Assembly: GCA_963814985.1 (NCBI GenBank)
Contig: CAWFFV010000031.1
Location: 94,992-158,991 of the forward strand
DNA from: CAWFFV01 sp963814985
GTDB taxonomy: Bacteria > Chloroflexota > Ktedonobacteria > Ktedonobacterales > Ktedonobacteraceae
Reading direction: 5' to 3'
Length of the DNA stretch: 64,000 nt
The notes beneath the pieces are model-generated. The model saw nothing but the letters and a program-made list of their open reading frames with translations. It did no database searches and was not told where the DNA came from. Below, one piece after another: positions 61,703-64,000 of this stretch (position 1 is its first letter; each line of letters begins with the position of its first letter). The position numbers and the translations under genes were made by a program.

Positions 61703-63778
61703 ATGGCAAGAGAATTCCCGCTCGAAAAAACCCGAAATATTGGAATTATCGCTCATATTGATGCTGGTAAGACGACCACTACTGAGCGTGTCCTCTTCTA
61801 CACTAAAAAAATTCACCGTATGGGTGAGGTGCATGAAGGGGCTGCAACAATGGACTGGATGCCCCAGGAGCAAGAGCGCGGCATCACGATCACGTCTGCT
61901 GCCACAACCTGTTTTTGGCAAGATCATCGTGTCAACATTATCGATACACCAGGGCACGTGGATTTCACCGCAGAGGTTGAACGATCTTTACGTGTCCTCG
62001 ATGGTGGCGTTGTTGTCTTCGATGCTGTTGCTGGTGTAGAGCCACAATCTGAGACGGTATGGCGTCAGGCCAATAAATATAATGTTCCTCGTATCTGCAT
62101 GGTAAATAAGATGGATCGCATCGGTGCCGATTTCTGGCGCACCGTACAAATGATCCGTGATCGTCTGGGTGCAGTACCCGTGCCGATCCAGATCCCGATA
62201 GGTCGTGAGAGTAACTTCAAAGGCTTTATTGATCTGCTTGAACAGCGCGCTGTTATCTTTACTGACGATCTGGGAACCAAATCGGATCATACTGAAGTTC
62301 CAACAGGAATGGAAACAGAGTTCCAGCAGCATCGCGAAGCGTTGATCGAACGTGTTGCCGAGACTGATGAGGAACTGACCCTCAAATATCTTGAGGGAGA
62401 GGAAATTAGTAAAGAAGACCTTGTTGCTGCACTTCGGAAAGCAACCATTGCAGGTATCCTTGTACCTGTACTGTGTGGCAGTGCCCTCAAAAATAAGGGC
62501 GTGCAGGCTATGCTGGATGCTGTGATCACCTTCCTTCCCTCTCCATTAGATATTCCCCCTCCCACTGGAACCAATCCTGATACTGAGCAGGTGGTTGGCC
62601 GTGAGGTTGATGATCAGGCACCCTTTAGTGCATTGGTCTTTAAAATTGTCTCTGATCCTTTCGTCGGTCGCCTCTCGTACATGCGTGTCTACTCAGGTAC
62701 GCTCGCGAAAGGTGCCGCAGTTTTCAATAGTACGAAAGGGAAATCGGAACGTATTGGTCGTCTGTTGCGTATGCATGCCAATCACCGTGAGGATATTGAT
62801 GAGATTCGAGCGGGTGATATCTGCGCCGCAGTGGGTCTGCGTAATACCTTTACCGGTGATACGCTGAGTGATGCTCAGTATCCCATTGTGCTAGAGTCGA
62901 TTGTTTTTCCTCAGCCTGTTATCTTTATTGCCATAGAGCCGAAGACGCGTGCTGATCAGGATAAAATGGCAATTGCCTTGAATAAACTGGCAGAAGAGGA
63001 CCCCACCTTCCAGCTCCATACCGATGTGGATAGCGGCCAGACCATCATCAGTGGGATGGGCGAACTGCATCTGGAAGTGATCGTAGATCGCATGTTCCGC
63101 GAGTTTAAGGTAGAGGCGAATGTAGGGCGACCACAGGTTGCCTATCGTGAAACGATCACGCGTGAAGCTCAGGCCCAGGGAAAACACGTTCGGCAAACTG
63201 GTGGCCATGGACAATATGGTGATGTCTGGATCAGAGTTGCACCAAATGAGCGCGGCAAAGGCTTTGAGTTTGTCAATGCCATTGTTGGCGGTACGGTGCC
63301 CAGAGAATATATCAAACCTACAGAGAATGGTATAAGGGAGACGTTGGAGAACGGTATTGTTGCTGGTTTTCCAATGGTTGATGTGAAGGTGACCCTCTAT
63401 GATGGGTCATATCATGACGTTGACTCAAGTGAAATGGCCTTTAAGACTGCTGGTTCACTGGCGATCAAAGAGGCCGCACGCAAAGCTGCTCCTATCCTGC
63501 TCGAACCCATCATGTTGGTGGAAGTAACAACCTCAGAGGAATTCTACGGAGATGTTATTGGTGACCTCAACCGACGCCGTGGAACTATCCTGGGTATGGA
63601 GAGTCGTGCAACGATGTATGTGGTGCGGGGTCATGTCCCCCTTTCTGAGATGTTTGGTTACGTGAACGACCTCCGTTCTATGACAAGCGGGCGTGCAAGC
63701 TATTCAATGGAGACTGATCACTACGAACCCGTACCGAAGGGGATTGCCGAAGAGATCATCGCAAAAGCCAGTCGGTAG
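61703..63778 (+). CDS. fusA: elongation factor G
   Basis: This 691-aa EF-G has all GTPase motifs: AHIDAGKTTTTERVLF (G1), RGITITSAA (G2), DTPGHVDF (G3), NKMDRIGADF (G4) and CGSALKNKGVQ (G5), then domains II-V with SGMGELHLEVIVDRM, HGQYGDVWIRV and the C-terminal RGHVPLSEMFGYVNDLRSMTSGRASYSME. It catalyses ribosomal translocation and, with RRF, recycling. It lies between rpsG and tuf, the usual str order. The length is normal. Confidence 0.98.
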   Translation: MAREFPLEKTRNIGIIAHIDAGKTTTTERVLFYTKKIHRMGEVHEGAATMDWMPQEQERGITITSAATTCFWQDHRVNIIDTPGHVDFTAEVERSLRVLDGGVVVFDAVAGVEPQSETVWRQANKYNVPRICMVNKMDRIGADFWRTVQMIRDRLGAVPVPIQIPIGRESNFKGFIDLLEQRAVIFTDDLGTKSDHTEVPTGMETEFQQHREALIERVAETDEELTLKYLEGEEISKEDLVAALRKATIAGILVPVLCGSALKNKGVQAMLDAVITFLPSPLDIPPPTGTNPDTEQVVGREVDDQAPFSALVFKIVSDPFVGRLSYMRVYSGTLAKGAAVFNSTKGKSERIGRLLRMHANHREDIDEIRAGDICAAVGLRNTFTGDTLSDAQYPIVLESIVFPQPVIFIAIEPKTRADQDKMAIALNKLAEEDPTFQLHTDVDSGQTIISGMGELHLEVIVDRMFREFKVEANVGRPQVAYRETITREAQAQGKHVRQTGGHGQYGDVWIRVAPNERGKGFEFVNAIVGGTVPREYIKPTENGIRETLENGIVAGFPMVDVKVTLYDGSYHDVDSSEMAFKTAGSLAIKEAARKAAPILLEPIMLVEVTTSEEFYGDVIGDLNRRRGTILGMESRATMYVVRGHVPLSEMFGYVNDLRSMTSGRASYSMETDHYEPVPKGIAEEIIAKASR

Positions 63779-63808
63779 CAGCTCAATTTATACAGAGCAT
63801 ACAGGTTT

Positions 63809-63839
63809 GTTGGGACAGGATGTTTTATCATGTCCCAAC
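63809..63839 (+). terminator. hairpin between fusA and tuf
   Basis: GTTGGGACA (63809-63817) pairs perfectly with TGTCCCAAC (63831-63839) around a 13-nt T-rich loop. No T-tract follows, so it may be a processing or attenuation site rather than a full terminator. Confidence 0.55.
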
Positions 63840-63985
63840 CCTCCTCATCGCAAAAAAGTACAATTTTTGTATCTGACAGTGCTCGATGCCGAATTCAGGG
63901 AACAGGCCTCCCGAGCGCATAGTATCTTTTTACTGGCATTCTGCATTGTTGCAGAATAGGTTTTAAAAAACGAAGAGGAATACAA

Positions 63986-64000
63986 ATGGCGAAGAAGAAG
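63986..64000 (+). CDS. tuf: elongation factor Tu, first codons only (runs off the window)
   Basis: AAGAGGAA precedes an ATG by 6-7 nt, and the first five codons read MAKKK. EF-Tu in many bacteria starts MAKKKFERTKPH, and tuf follows fusA in the str operon. The identification rests on position and five residues. Confidence 0.7.

Overview
The window looks like chromosomal DNA of a Chloroflexota bacterium, most likely of the class Ktedonobacteria. This is inferred from intermediate GC content, frequent GTG/TTG starts, an HspR-type heat-shock operon, FHA-linked ABC transporters, AIM24, MEDS and LppX-type proteins, and many dispersed palindromic repeats. There is no 16S gene to confirm it, so the placement is moderate confidence. 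I see no rRNA, tRNA, CRISPR array, prophage or transposase gene.

Layout. 1-8.2 kb: a broken alpha/beta hydrolase, a YtcJ-like amidohydrolase, a TauE/SafE exporter, a DHA2 drug-efflux MFS, a DivIC/FtsL-like septum protein, a free-standing structured RNA gene with its own promoter and terminator, a PuuD-like glutamine-amidotransferase hydrolase, a block of nested palindromic repeats and a frameshifted BMP lipoprotein. 8.2-17 kb: a NYN-domain protein with a very long disordered N-terminus, a CDP-alcohol phosphatidyltransferase, a frameshifted PHP phosphoesterase, an ArsR regulator, a class A penicillin-binding protein and a YbjQ protein. 17-25.4 kb: a PAS histidine kinase with its OmpR regulator, a UroD-family protein, Nudix, a small membrane protein, a MEDS protein, AIM24 and CoaBC. 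25.6-35.7 kb: an FHA/ABC transporter locus, a decayed alaS-like gene behind a T-box leader, a HigBA-type toxin-antitoxin pair with a palindromic operator, and a lipoprotein-MFS-membrane protein operon that resembles mycobacterial LprG-P55. 36-41.3 kb: MBL hydrolase, site-2 protease, HD protein, scpA (split in two frames), then grpE-dnaJ-hspR behind a HAIR-like operator. 41.4-51.8 kb: two tandem GH3 glycosidases, a dehydrogenase with an acidic repeat tail, a second two-component system, an Rrf2 regulator, a lone receiver and a cysteine-synthase-like enzyme. 51.8-64 kb: rpoB, rpoC, rpsL, rpsG, fusA and the first codons of tuf, with a long rpoB leader holding a 35-codon small ORF plus hairpins, and a 440-nt highly structured rpsL-rpsG spacer.

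Two threads run through the window. First, a family of about 150-bp elements with terminal inverted repeats (GTAACTATTCAGGT type) and a long central hairpin recurs at least six times. The hairpin arms differ between most copies yet stay self-complementary around a constant core, and the elements tend to sit on or next to stop codons. Second, many genes carry single-base frameshifts, several at G homopolymers. One lies in the essential rpoC, so part of them are probably sequence errors; the alaS-like gene, with about five shifts, looks like real decay.
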